64,000 nucleotides of DNA from CAVTGO01 sp963734275 (GTDB lineage Bacteria > Actinomycetota > UBA4738 > HRBIN12). Positions 18,057 to 28,800 of the stretch are shown one piece after another (the first letter of the stretch is position 1; each line of letters begins with the position of its first letter). Below the pieces are notes generated by a model. It did no database searches. It saw only the letters and a list, made by a program, of their open reading frames with translations, and was not told where the DNA came from. The stretch covers positions 37,267-101,266 of the forward strand of contig CAVTGO010000016.1 in the NCBI GenBank assembly GCA_963734275.1, in the 5' to 3' direction. The position numbers were made by a program, and so were the translations under genes.

Positions 18057-18156
18057 GTCGTCCTCCTTCGTCCGGTGACGTGTCCACCGTAGGAGGAGGC
18101 GCTCCAAGGTCCGGGTCCGTTCGGGCTAAGCGGTGGCTAAGGATCGACGAGCGAGG

Positions 18157-18540
18157 TCAGTCGTCGCCCGAGCCGGGACCGGAGTTATCGCCCGAGCCAG
18201 ATCCCGAGCCGGACGAGTCGTCCGAGCCGGAGCCCGAGCCCGAGTTGTCTGAACCCGGCCCCGAGTTGTCGCCATCGGAGCCGGAGCCCGAGTTCCCGCC
18301 GTCATCGTCGACAGACGGGGAGGGGGTCTCGGTCCGGGTGGGCTCGGGAGTCCGGTCTTCCCGATCGTCGTCGGAGCGCGACGGCGACGGCGTCGGTTCG
18401 GCCACCGGCGTGAGGACGGGAAGACCCGCAGGCTGCGAGATGTCCTGCCCGGCAAGCGCGAACGCCCCGACGGTGAGCCCGAGGGCGACGGCCAGCCCCG
18501 CTAAACCCCAACCGAGAACGACGAGAACGCGCTTGGTCAC
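18157..18540 (-). CDS. Membrane-anchored or secreted low-complexity SGSG/NSGPG protein
   Basis: A 127-residue protein with one N-terminal hydrophobic segment ('VLVVLGWGLAGLAVALGLTV'), a charged Pro/Thr/Glu linker and a tail of 'NSGPGSDNSGSGSGSDDSSG'-type repeats. The tail shares the NSGPG motif with the neighbouring 179-residue protein, pointing to a related surface role or shared repeat origin. It sits 62 bases downstream of the secreted-protein gene at 18603 on the same strand and could belong to the two-component operon transcript. Function unknown. Confidence 0.7.
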   Translation of the reverse strand: MTKRVLVVLGWGLAGLAVALGLTVGAFALAGQDISQPAGLPVLTPVAEPTPSPSRSDDDREDRTPEPTRTETPSPSVDDDGGNSGSGSDGDNSGPGSDNSGSGSGSDDSSGSGSGSGDNSGPGSGDD

Positions 18541-18602
18541 GCCTCAAGGGTAGGACCCGGTGGGATAAGGGCGAGTAAAGACACCTCGCGAAAGGGGAGC
18601 GC

Positions 18603-19196
18603 CTACCCGCCGATCTTCCCTCCGCACACGAGGTCGCGAGCGAGGCTCAGGAGCTCCTCGGCGCTCCTGTCCGCGATGAGGGCGTAATTCCACTCGCCAT
18701 CGGTCCACGAGAGGTGGTGGGGACGGAGCCCGTTGATATCCGGGTCGGCCCACGTGAGTGCTCCGGTGTGGTCACCCACCTGCACCTCGACGGCGCGATC
18801 GTCGAGGAAGTCGAGCAGGTACTCGGGATAGCTCTCGTTGCCGCCCGCGGGGTCACGGTCGAGCTCGACCCCACCGGCCGCATGGAAGTCCGCGAGTGTC
18901 ATCTCCGAGCCGATCTCCGTCTCGAGGAAGTACTGGTAGACCGCTCCGTTCCCGCTGACGACGGTCAACCGACGGGGAAGGCCGCCGATCGACGCCACCT
19001 CGGCGTCGGCGGGAACCGGCGATGGGCCCCTGCCGGTGGGGTCGATCGGGAGCTCCGGCAAGTGGCCGAGCGTGCTCTCGTATGGGGTGAACGTGTCGCT
19101 CTCGGCGATGGGACCGTCGACGGTGCCGCACCCCGAGGACGCCTCGGCTCTCGACAACACGACGGCGGTGAGCGAGACACCGATGAGCACCGGCAC
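18603..19196 (-). CDS. Secreted protein of unknown function, third gene of the two-component operon
   Basis: A 197-residue protein starting with GTG at 19196 and an N-terminal signal segment ('VPVLIGVSLTAVVLSRAEAS'). The mature part contains 'IGGLPRRLTVVSGNGAVYQY' and 'VEVQVGDHTGALTWADPDIN', and ends 'GEWNYALIADRSAEELLSLA' plus a Cys-containing tail, a layout seen in small extracytoplasmic domains of unknown role. It follows the histidine kinase by 22 bases on the same strand, so it is very likely co-transcribed and could modulate or report the kinase's signal. No named family recognised. Confidence 0.75.
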   Translation of the reverse strand: MPVLIGVSLTAVVLSRAEASSGCGTVDGPIAESDTFTPYESTLGHLPELPIDPTGRGPSPVPADAEVASIGGLPRRLTVVSGNGAVYQYFLETEIGSEMTLADFHAAGGVELDRDPAGGNESYPEYLLDFLDDRAVEVQVGDHTGALTWADPDINGLRPHHLSWTDGEWNYALIADRSAEELLSLARDLVCGGKIGG

Positions 19197-19218
19197 GGTC
19201 GAACCCTAACCCGTCCCG

Positions 19219-20625
19219 CTAACCACCGAGCGCGGAGGAGTTGGCGACCCACTCTCTTGGATCAAGGCGAAAGGCGACCTCGATGCGGGTGCCGCCGTCG
19301 GCGGGCGAGTCGACGCTGAGGGTGCCACCCCACTTCTCGGCGAGTTGGCGCGCGATCGCGAGACCCAGGCCGGTGCCGCCGCTCGGTGCTCCCTGGCCTC
19401 GGTAGAAGCGCTCGGTCACTCTTGCAAGCTCCTGGGCAGGGATCCCCGGCCCCTGGTCCTGCACGGCGAGGAACACGCGGCCGTCGTTCGAGCCGGTCTC
19501 TACGGTGACCGTGCCGGGTGCGTACGAGATCGCGTTGTCCAGCATCGTGTCGAGGATCTGATCGACGTCGGCCGGGTTCGCCTGCGCGATGCCGCCATCG
19601 CCGCGGGCGAGAAGCGTCGAATCCAGGCGTTTCGCGCGCTCGTCCCACCGATCCACGGCGCGCGCGACGACCTCGGCGAGGTCCACGCGCGTCGATGCTC
19701 CCTCCTCGACCTCGCGCGCCATGACCAGGAGTCGGTCCACGATCTCGGCCAGTCGGTCCACCTCGCGGTCGGCGGCCTCGAGCTGGTGCCGCAGCTCCTC
19801 GCTCGGAGCGTCCGCGATCGCCGACTCCAGCCGCAGCTTCATCCCGGTGAGCGGCGTCCGCAGCTGGTGGCTGGCGTTCGCGACGAACTCCCGCTGCGCC
19901 TGCACGGTGCGCTCGAGCCGGTCGGCCATCTCGTCGAACGAGTGACCGAGCTCCTCGATCTCGTCGGCACCGCCTACACCCTCGGCGCGGGCCGAGAGGT
20001 CGCCCTCGCCGAGCCGGCGTGCCGAAGCGGCCAGCCGGCGCAGCGGCTTCGAGAGCGAGCCGGCAAGGCCGAAGGCCAGCACGAGCCCCGCGGCCAGCCC
20101 GGCGAGCCCGATCGCGAGGAGCCCCAGGGTGATGCGTCGCACGTTGTCGCTGACCTGCTGCACGCTCTTCGTGATCCGGACGGCTCCGACCACGCGCCCC
20201 TCGTCGAGGACGGGCGCGGCGGTCGCGATGATGTCCTGGCCCAGGTCCTCGCTGAACCGGATCTCCGAGGTCGGGATGCCGGCCAGCGCCGACCGCAGCT
20301 CGGGACGCCCCGGGCCGACGAACGGCGTGTCGACCGGCACCGCCCCGTCCGAGTCGGCCTGGAGCTCGCCGTCCTCGTCCACCACGACGACGCGCCCACC
20401 CACCTGGTCGGCCGCCTGCGGCATCAGCGGCGCGAGTACGTCGGGGTCGTCCACGTCTTCGGCGCCGATCTGCGCTGCCAGGCCCTGCGCCTGGATCAGC
20501 GCCTGCGTCTCCAGCTCGGCCGCGGCGCGCCGCTGCAGGTTGATCGTGAGTGGGATGCCGAGCGCCACGATCACGACCAGCAGGATGTAGGCGAAGGCCA
20601 GGACCAGCCGGCTACGGACCTTCGT
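19219..20625 (-). CDS. Sensor histidine kinase (HAMP-HisKA-HATPase)
   Basis: Membrane sensor kinase paired with the response regulator immediately upstream. Order: TM1 ('LVLAFAYILLVVIVALGIPL'), an extracytoplasmic sensor of about 140 residues, TM2 ('ITLGLLAIGLAGLAAGLVLA'), HAMP, HisKA with the phospho-acceptor His in 'NASHQLRTPLTGMKLRL' (about residue 253), and HATPase boxes 'DNAISYAPG', 'DQGPGIP', 'GTGLGLAIARQLAEKWGG'. The frame directly follows the regulator's TAG. No ATG, GTG or TTG occurs before TM1; AGGAGG is followed by ACG at 20625, which I take as the start. The first GTG (20574) would cut TM1 in half. Target genes unknown. Confidence 0.88.
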   Translation of the reverse strand, partial: TKVRSRLVLAFAYILLVVIVALGIPLTINLQRRAAAELETQALIQAQGLAAQIGAEDVDDPDVLAPLMPQAADQVGGRVVVVDEDGELQADSDGAVPVDTPFVGPGRPELRSALAGIPTSEIRFSEDLGQDIIATAAPVLDEGRVVGAVRITKSVQQVSDNVRRITLGLLAIGLAGLAAGLVLAFGLAGSLSKPLRRLAASARRLGEGDLSARAEGVGGADEIEELGHSFDEMADRLERTVQAQREFVANASHQLRTPLTGMKLRLESAIADAPSEELRHQLEAADREVDRLAEIVDRLLVMAREVEEGASTRVDLAEVVARAVDRWDERAKRLDSTLLARGDGGIAQANPADVDQILDTMLDNAISYAPGTVTVETGSNDGRVFLAVQDQGPGIPAQELARVTERFYRGQGAPSGGTGLGLAIARQLAEKWGGTLSVDSPADGGTRIEVAFRLDPREWVANSSALGG

Positions 20626-20634
20626 GGCGGCCTC

Positions 20635-21324
20635 CTACGCTTCGTCCGGCGCCAGGAACCGGAACCCGACGCCGCGCACCGTCGTGATGTAGCGGGGGTT
20701 CGAGGGATCGTCCTCGATCTTCTTGCGGAGCCACGAGATGTGCACGTCGAGCGTCTTCGTCGGCCCGAACCAGTGCGGGTCCCACACGTCGTCCATGATC
20801 CGCTCGCGCGTGAGCACCTCGCCGGCGCTCGCCATGAGCGCGTGGAGCAGGTCGAACTCGCGCGCGGCCAGCTCGAGAGAGTCACCCTTCTTGGTCGCGA
20901 TCCGGGAGGCCGGGTCGAGGTGGAGCTCGCCGATGTCGAGCGCGCCCTTGCGCTCGGTGACGGGTCCGCGGCGGAGGATCGCTCGGATCCGCGCGGTGAG
21001 CTCCCGCGCCGAGAAGGGCTTGACCACGTAGTCGTCGGCCCCGAGCTCGAGGCCGAGCACCTTGTCCAGCTCCTCGCCCCGCGCCGTGAGCATGATGATC
21101 GGCACGTCCGACTCCTTGCGGATCTCCTTCGCGAGATCGCGCCCATCGCCGTCGGGGAGCATGACGTCGAGCAGGATCAGGTCGGGTGGGTTCCCGCGGT
21201 AGGCCTCCCGGGCGGTGGCGAGGCTGGGTGTGACATCGGTGGTGAAGCCCTCGCGGTCGAGCCCCTCCGCAAGTGGCTCGGAGATGGTCGACTCGTCTTC
21301 AACAAGAAGGATCCGCGGCTTCAT
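20635..21324 (-). CDS. OmpR/PhoB-family response regulator
   Basis: A 229-residue two-domain regulator. The receiver domain has acidic pocket 'VEDE' (residues 9-11), phospho-acceptor Asp53 in 'LLDVMLPDGDG', Thr80 and Lys102 ('VVKPFSA'). The C-terminal winged helix (about 130-225) includes 'LELAAREFDLLHALMASAGE', 'VLTRERIMDDVW', 'KTLDVHISWLRKKIEDDPSN' and 'YITTVRGVGFRF'. It is the first gene of a minus-strand operon with the histidine kinase (10 bases apart) and a secreted protein. It resembles the RegX3/PhoP type, but the regulon cannot be read from here. Confidence 0.93.
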   Translation of the reverse strand: MKPRILLVEDESTISEPLAEGLDREGFTTDVTPSLATAREAYRGNPPDLILLDVMLPDGDGRDLAKEIRKESDVPIIMLTARGEELDKVLGLELGADDYVVKPFSARELTARIRAILRRGPVTERKGALDIGELHLDPASRIATKKGDSLELAAREFDLLHALMASAGEVLTRERIMDDVWDPHWFGPTKTLDVHISWLRKKIEDDPSNPRYITTVRGVGFRFLAPDEA

Positions 21325-21533
21325 GTCCCTGATGCTACCCGGCGCTGAATGACCACCTAATGAGTGATCGGGGTGCGGAAGTCCGAGTTAGCGTCCCGAT
21401 ACGTGGTGGACTTTCGAGGTGGACTTCCGGGTGGAAATCCAACGTAGAAGGCCACCGCCATCCTTATCGACAAGGTGAAAGGTCAGATGAGGAGGGACGA
21501 TGTCGAGGTCTCCTCCCAGATCGGGGCCGCCCC

Positions 21534-21875
21534 CTACGAGCGGAGCTCCGAGCAGTTGCGCTTGCCCTCGAGCTCCGCCGGGATCTCGCCGTGCAGGTCG
21601 TTGTATAGGGAGTCGTGGCGGGTCGGGTGGTTGGTGAGGAGCGAGTACGCCTTGACGTTGAACGTGAAGTCCTTCGGTGTGCGCTCGATCCACAGCACCG
21701 AGTTCCGCTCCGACGGCGGGAAGTAGTAGGTGGAGTCCACCTCGACGAGCGGGAACTGCTCGGCGTAGTAGCGGAGTCGAGCTTCGGCCGAGCGAGCCTC
21801 CTTCGGGTAGAAGTTCCCGTCCTTGATCAGGGTCGGATCGGTCCAGCTCGAGGTGCCGATGAGGATGTTGCCCAC
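21534..21875 (-). pseudogene. Truncated duplicate of the DUF72 gene
   Basis: Encodes about 107 N-terminal residues nearly identical to the DUF72 protein at 16534-17433 ('ILIGTSSWTDPTLIKDGNFY', 'VEVDSTYYFPPSERNSVLW'). The nucleotide match is ungapped from 17113-17433 to 21555-21875 and stops abruptly; the following codons ('CSELRS') are unrelated. About two thirds of the barrel is missing, so it is very unlikely to fold as DUF72. It sits beside a second copy of the signal-peptide gene, showing that a two-gene module was duplicated and then decayed on this side. Confidence 0.9.
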
Positions 21876-21929
21876 GCCTCCAGCCTAGCGAGTGCGGCAG
21901 ACGAAGAGCCTCCCTCGCGGCGGCTCAAC

Positions 21930-21948
21930 GCCTCTCCGTAAGAGAGGC
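21930..21948 (-). terminator. Small hairpin after the acidic secreted-protein gene
   Basis: Seven-base perfect arms GCCTCTC (21930-21936) and GAGAGGC (21942-21948) with a 5-base loop. It lies 28 bases downstream of the minus-strand stop at 21977. It has no T-run, so terminator activity is inference. Confidence 0.35.
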
Positions 21949-21976
21949 TCTCGCGAACTCCGAGATGCGCGGGAAG

Positions 21977-22297
21977 CTAGTCCTCGTCCTCCTCGTCCGA
22001 GTCGTCCTCGTCCTCGTCGGAGTCGTCGTCAGAGTCGTCCTCGTCGACGTCCGAGTCCTCGCCCTGGTCGTCCCCGTCCTCTCCCTGGTCGTCGTCGCCC
22101 TCGTCCGCGTCCGAGTCGACGTCGTCGGCGACCTCGTCCTCGGGTGGGTCGGTGACGGCGGAACCGGGTTCCACCGAGGTCGCGACCTCGGTCGCCGGGG
22201 CCTGATCCTCGCCGTCCGCGGCGAACGCAACGACCCCCACAGCTTCGACCAGCACGAACGCCGCGACCGCGGCCATCACACGCATCGTTCTCTTCAT
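21977..22297 (-). CDS. Secreted highly acidic protein
   Basis: A 106-residue exported protein: signal peptide 'MRVMAAVAAFVLVEAVGVVA', a short linker, then about 55 residues almost only of Asp, Glu, Ser and Gly ('DDDQGEDGDDQGEDSDVDED'). A strong GAGGAGG precedes the ATG at 22297. The signal peptide aligns with that of the protein at 17517-18056 (MRVxAAxAAFxLVxxxGVVAFA), and both lie next to a DUF72 copy, so the two are duplicated and diverged. Cation binding at the cell surface is plausible from composition only. Confidence 0.78.
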   Translation of the reverse strand: MKRTMRVMAAVAAFVLVEAVGVVAFAADGEDQAPATEVATSVEPGSAVTDPPEDEVADDVDSDADEGDDDQGEDGDDQGEDSDVDEDDSDDDSDEDEDDSDEEDED

Positions 22298-22839
22298 GGC
22301 CTGCCCCTCCTCAATCGCGTATCGGCCGTTGTCATCAGCGACCTTGAGCGAACCCTCCCCACGTCGCCCAGGCGATGTTCGAGGCAGGCACGACTGGGCG
22401 GCGAAAGATGGGCAGACGTGGCAGGGTCGCCCTACGCGAGGGATCCATCCATCGGCCGCCATGAGTTCGGGACGATTGCTTAGACAGATTCCCGACAGCG
22501 CATGGCAGCTTCGTGTGGGATGAACAACGCGTCAGAGTTAGCGTTGTCACACGGGGACGAATTCGACGATCCCGAGTGGGGCAGACTCCATCGGCCCATT
22601 GACTCCCGAGTCATCCTTCTGGATACTGCAGTTTTAGTAGACGGAGGAGGGGACATCCGGCCTCCGGTCGGCGCCAGGGGGGGTACGCCTATGCGCGGAG
22701 CTGGACGCCAATCGCGGCGTACCGACTCCTTCGGATCCAGTGCGGTGATTGCTGCCGTGACTCGACGCCGCTCGGGTTCCGTCCTTGCCCCGGAGCAGCA
22801 CGCTTCGTTCGAGACGCCCTTCCCACAAGGCGGTGCGGA
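22298..22839. other. Intergenic region without a supported gene
   Basis: About 540 bases between divergent genes. Several short open frames exist on both strands, but none has a convincing ribosome site, codon pattern or recognisable domain. Promoters for the acidic-protein gene and the giant secreted-protein gene should lie here; I could not identify them with confidence. Confidence 0.5.
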
Positions 22840-25800
22840 ATGGCTCGCGTAGCGTCGAGCGCGGCACGCCCACAAGCCCTCTCACGGACGCTTCGGCTGA
22901 TCGTTTCACTGATGGTGAGCGCGACGGCCCTCGTCGTACTCCCCGCTCCACCGGCTGGGGCGACCATCACGAACGTCATCGCGGCCAACGGCCTTCTCGA
23001 CCCCATCGACTCAATCGAGGATAATGATGAACTCTGGGCCTACGTAACCTCCATTTCGGGCGGATACGTTTGCGTAGCGTCCCCGGGCGGCGGATGCAGC
23101 TTCGGCAGGACAAGAATCGCCCCCCTGTTCGCGAGTTTCGTCCCAATCCTCGGTGGAAACCTTCCCACTGGAACATGGCAGCTCGTCGGGACTGACCCGA
23201 CAGGTCTTTTCGTGACAGCGCGATCGCAAGAGTTCACTGTCGTGTCGTGCAAGGTTCTTCATGACGACGACTGTCCCGTTGTCTTTCAGCCGAGCCCTGA
23301 CTTCAAGACAGCGAAACGAAACCTGGAAGCACTTGTCGATACGACATGCAAGTTGATGAGCGTGCTCAGCCTGCTCTTGAAAGCTCGGCAGACCTTCGGG
23401 ATTTCCATGGCTATCTATGGTCTTGCGGGCGGAGTATCCGGGGCACTGCTCGCGTCGCGTTTGCTGGCGCGGTCACATACGCAGCCGTCAATCTGACCGA
23501 GCCAACGAAGCTGGGAGTCCTCCAGTTTGCGTTGTGTTCGGCTCTGACGGGATTCCATGTGTTCGGCGAGTCAGGCGGTCCGGGTTTCGATGGGGTTCTC
23601 ACGCACTGGGCAAACGATCTCCTGATCCCGACTACCGGACGGTGCCATCGCAGCGCTGGTAGACGTCACTGCCTTGAGTAACCACGAACTCGGTGAACAG
23701 TTCGACAAGCTGCGCGCGCATCTGCTCGCATCGCTCAAGCGTTCGAGCGATTCCAGACCGCAGAGGCGTCGGGCGATATGCCATACGTGCATGCGCAGAG
23801 CCGTGCGGTGGCTGACAACATGCTCGAGTTCACGACTATCGCACGGGAAGCCGCAGACGGAGTCGATGAGCTGGCCGCCGAACTGGAGACCTCATTCCCC
23901 GTGGAGGATCGGTCATTCACAGTAGACGAGCTCGCCGAGGTACAGGCCGTGCTAGAGCGCGTGGAGTCCGACGGGTTCACGAGCGAGGAGATCGCACAGC
24001 TCACGTCGCTAGGTCTCGACGAAGCGCAGATCGAGGTCCTGCGAGCCGACATGACTTACTGGGATGTTTCGTCGGCGACGCCCGGAGACAACGTCGACGA
24101 TGCGCTCAATTCGCTCGCCAACGGCCTCCGCGCCGATGCTGATGCGAGCGAGGAATTGTTCAGGAGTGCCGCGGTCGCAGCGGGTTGCACAAACGCGCCA
24201 CCAGTCGCGTCATTCACCGCTTCCCCTCTTCAAAGCTCCAGCGCACCGGTCGAGGTCGATTTCACGGACACCTCAACGAGCTCCGATCTGGACGCGATCG
24301 AGTCCCGTACCTGGAACTTCGGCGATGGTGTGACGGCGGAAGGAGAAAGCACTTCCCACATCTACTTGGCCAACGGGACGTACACCGTGACCCTCACCGT
24401 GTGCGACTACCTCGAGTGCAGTCAGGCGACGAAGCAGATCTTCGTCGGCACGACCCCTCCGCCGAACGAACCGCCAGTCGCGAGCGGGGACTTCCTGCAG
24501 ACCGTGAAGAACACGAGCGGCGATATCGACGTGCTGGCGAACGACTTCGACTTGTGAGAGCGATTTCTCTCTCCGTGACGCAGTTCGAGCAAGGCGTGCA
24601 CGGGTTTGTTGCGTGCACGAACGCTGGGATCTGCCTTACACCCCCAGCTACTAACTTCACGGGCTTCGACTCGTTCACTACCGGGTTTCCGACGGGCAGG
24701 GAACAGCGACGGCGACGGTGACTGTGCTCGTTGACTCCGAGCTGAACGTCGCACCCATCGCAGAGGACGACGTCGTCACGACTTCGAAGAACGAGACCGT
24801 TCAGTTCAACGCTCTTTGCTAACGACATCGATCTCGATGGCGGTTAGCTTTTCGGTTCGTTCTCGGCTTCTTCGGCCACGGATCGCTTCAGTGTTAGTTC
24901 TCCGGCATCTGCACGTATACGCTGGAGCAGGACTTCATCGGTTCTGACGGGTTCGACTACGACGTTTTCGACGAGCGCGGGGGCACCGACCGGGCGCACG
25001 TCCGATCACCGTTGAGGACGCGCTCCCACCCGAGAACCGCGCGCTTGTTGCTGTTGACGATGCTGTTACGATACAGGGCGGCTAGAGCGCTTCGATCTTC
25101 CCACTACAGAACGACTTCGACTCAGATGTTGATCCTCTGACGATCTGACCGGATCGATCTCAGTGTGCGAACGGTGACGTCACGTGCTTCGACACCTCAT
25201 GCTTGTACAGTTTCGCTAGTGACTTCTTTGGCGAGGACTCGTTCACATACGACGTCTCCGATGGGCAAGGCGGTACGGACACCGGCACCGTAACATCATC
25301 GTTCAGAACTCGCTCTCTTCTGCGGGTTAGGACGAGATCACCACCGGAAAGGGACTGCTCGGCGAAGTTAACGTTTTTGCGAATGAGTCCGACCAGAACT
25401 AGCATGCTCTGTTGGTTGTCGATAACACGCAAGGCGCGCACGGCTCCGTTTCCTGCACCGCGGCTGGCATCTGCGCTTACACACCGGATCTCGGGTTCGT
25501 GGGAGACGACGAGTTCATGTACACGATCTCCGATGGTTACGACGGTTCCGCTGTAGGCATCGTCACGGTCACGTCAGGGAAATCCTCGACGCAGGGCTGG
25601 ATTGGTTCTGGCGCGTGGATCGCGAGCTAACCTTAGCTCCGGAGATAACATCACAGCAGGCTTTCACGTGCGAGTGGAACTTCGGCGACGGCTCGGGTTC
25701 ACGGATTGCGACTTCGCGCTACGTTTCACCGCGGTGGGCTCCTCCACTGCAACGCTCACGGTCGAGGTCGCGGGCGGCCCGACGGTCTCCGACGAGGTCC

Positions 25801-28800
25801 ACGTCGAGCTCCTGCCCCTGTCCTCCGATGGCGGCGACGGCGGGATCGGCGGGAACGGCGAGGTCGTCACCGGAACCGACGTTACCTACACCGTTGACGA
25901 AGATTTCGATCTCGCGACGTTCCTCAATCTGAACCACGACGCGCCAAACCACGACGAACTGCGCCTCAACGGCAATCTTCGGCCATTCCCGTTCGTGAAC
26001 ATCGCCGCCTCGGCGCGCGGAACGATCGTCCGGCTCGATGCCAACACCGGCGACATCCTCGGCGAGTACTTGACCGCGCCGGACGGGATGGGCCGCAACC
26101 CTTCTACGAACGACGGTCGATCAATTCGGCAACGTGTGGGTCGCCAACCGCGACGAGTTCCGCGAACTGGACGGCGAGTCCAAGGGGTCGGTGGCGCGAG
26201 TCGGTCTCGTGCTGGGCGGTACACGAGTGGACGCGAACAGCGACCGGATCCCCAGGGCGGGTATGTCGCGGCGCCGTTCGCGTACAACACCTGTCTCGAT
26301 CGGGATGGCGACGGACTGATCCGAACGTCGAGCGGCCTTGCCGATATCCTCGCGTGGACGAACGACGGTGATGCCGACACCGCGGGCGGCGTTTCCACAG
26401 CCGAGGACGAATGCATCATCAACTACGTCCGCGTCACCGGCAGCCTGACCCGGACGATCGCGGTCGATGCGGAGAACGATGTCTGGGTCGGGGGCACGGG
26501 GGACCTCGATCACGAGAAGATCGATGGCGACACCGGCGAACCGGTCCCGGGAACGCAGGTGAACTTCGCGTGCGGCGGGTATGGCGGGTTGATCGACCGG
26601 AACCAGGTTCTATGGTCCGCGTTCGGCTGCTGCGGATGGACACTGCCACGTTGGACGGCGAGTGCCTGCCGGTCGGAGCGTACGGTCTAGGGCTCGACCC
26701 CGAGACGAACCACGTCTGGTTGACTCCGGATCGTTCGTGATGGAGCTGGATGAGGATGGCGTGATTCTCGGCTCGCACGGCCACGGTTCCGGGAGTGCCA
26801 GGGGCTCGCCGTGGACGGGGCGGGCAACGTGTGGGTCTCCCACACGTTCGGCACGACGGTAGGCCATGTCCGAACCGACGGAACGTTCGTCGGCAACGTT
26901 TCGCTGCTAGGGAGCAGCGGGACCACCGGTGTTGCGGTCGATGTCAACGGCAAGATCTGGTCTGCGAACATCGGGGGCGACACGAGCCGCATTGATCCCG
27001 AGATCGGTTCGGTCGGAGGCGGCGGGTTCCGACCGGGTGGGTGGATCTCACCGTCGATCTCGGTTCCGGCTCAGGGCCCTACAACTACAGCGACATGACC
27101 GGCTTCGTCTTGATCGCCGGCACCTCTCCACAGGGGTTCTGGCGCGTCGTCCAAGATGCGGGATCGGCGGGTGCCGACTGGCTGTCGGTCTCTTGGAACG
27201 AAGAGCCGCAGGGTCAAGAGCCGGCGGGCACGTCGATCGAGCTGGAGGCTCGCGCAGCTGATGAGATCTCCGAGCTCACGGGTGAGCCATTCGTTCCCGT
27301 CGTGAGCGGAGACGACCCCGGGCTGACCGGCCGCTATATCGAGGTGCGGGCAACGCTGCGGACCGACGACCCGGCGATCTCACCGGTCCTCTCGGACCTG
27401 CGCATCCGGGCCGCTGGCGACGCGAGCGGAAACCACCCTCCGGCTGCGATCGATGACCAGCTCACGACAGCGCAGGACACCGCCGGCGATGTGAACGTTC
27501 TGGCGAACGACTCCGATCCCGACGTCGGCGACACGCTCGAGGTGAGCGGCTCGACGGACGGGACACACGGCTCGGTCTCATGCGCTGCAGCCGGTGTATG
27601 CACCTACACACCAGACACCGGCGTCACCGGCTCGGACTCGTTCACCTACACCGTATCTGACGGACACGACGGCACTGACGAAGGTGTCGTCGACGTGACG
27701 GTCAGGCCGCTCCGCCCGAGAATCGCCCTCCGGTCGCCGTTGATGATGAGCTCACGACGGCGGAGGACACCTCCGGCAACGTGAACGTCCTGGCGAACGA
27801 CTCCGATCCGACGTCGGCGACGTGCTCGAGGTCACTGCCTCAACGGACGGTGCCAGCGGGACCGTGTCCTGCACCCCGGCCGGCGTGTGCACCTACACGC
27901 CTCAGTCCGATTTCCACGGCTCGGATACCTTCACGTACACGATCTCGGACGACAACGGGGAGACCGACCAAGCCTCGGTGAACGTGACCGTCACGCAACC
28001 GGATGCCGCTCCGAACGCTGTCGACGACACGATCACGACCGACGAAGGTCAAGCCGGGTCGGTGAACGTCCTGTCGAACGACACGGATCCCAACGGTGAT
28101 GCGCTGAGCGTTACAACCCTCAGCCCGACCGCTACTCACGGAACGGTAGCGTGCGCGGCGACGGGTCTCTGCACGTACACGCCGACGCGGGCTTCCACGG
28201 CACCGACTCGTTCGCCTATTCGATCTCCGACGGCCAGGGCGGGTCGGCGAACGCGAACGTCAGCGTCACCGTCAACGAGGTCAACCAGCCGCCGGTCGCC
28301 GTGGACGACGACCTGACGGCGCAGGAGGACGGAAGCGGTTCGGTCGACGTCTTGGCAAACGACAGCGACCCGGACGGTGATGAACTCGAGGTCACCACGC
28401 TCTCGCCCACGGCCGCCCATGGCACAGTCGCCTGCACATCGGACGGCTTCTGCACCTACATCCCGGAGGCCGACTTCAACGGCACCGACGCGTTCAACTA
28501 CTCGGTCACCGATGGGCTGGGCGGGACCTCGACCGCGACCGTGCACGTCGTCGTGACGCCTGAGAACGACCCGCCGGTCCTGACCGTCACCGGGTTGCCG
28601 GCGGCCGCGCAGTACTCCGATCCCGTCACGATCGAGCTGTCGGCAACGGACATCGATGGCGATGCCTTCGCCTTCAGCGCGACCGGGCTGCCGGCCGGAC
28701 TCACGCTCACCGACCACGGGGATGGGACGGCGACGATCTCAGGCGACATCACCGAGATGGCTGCCTCGTACCAGGCATCGGTCCGGTCTCCGACGGTAAT

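Noticed and set aside
16534..21875. The duplicated DUF72 segment as an insertion sequence
   Set aside because: No transposase, terminal inverted repeats or target duplication seen; it is a gene-module duplication.
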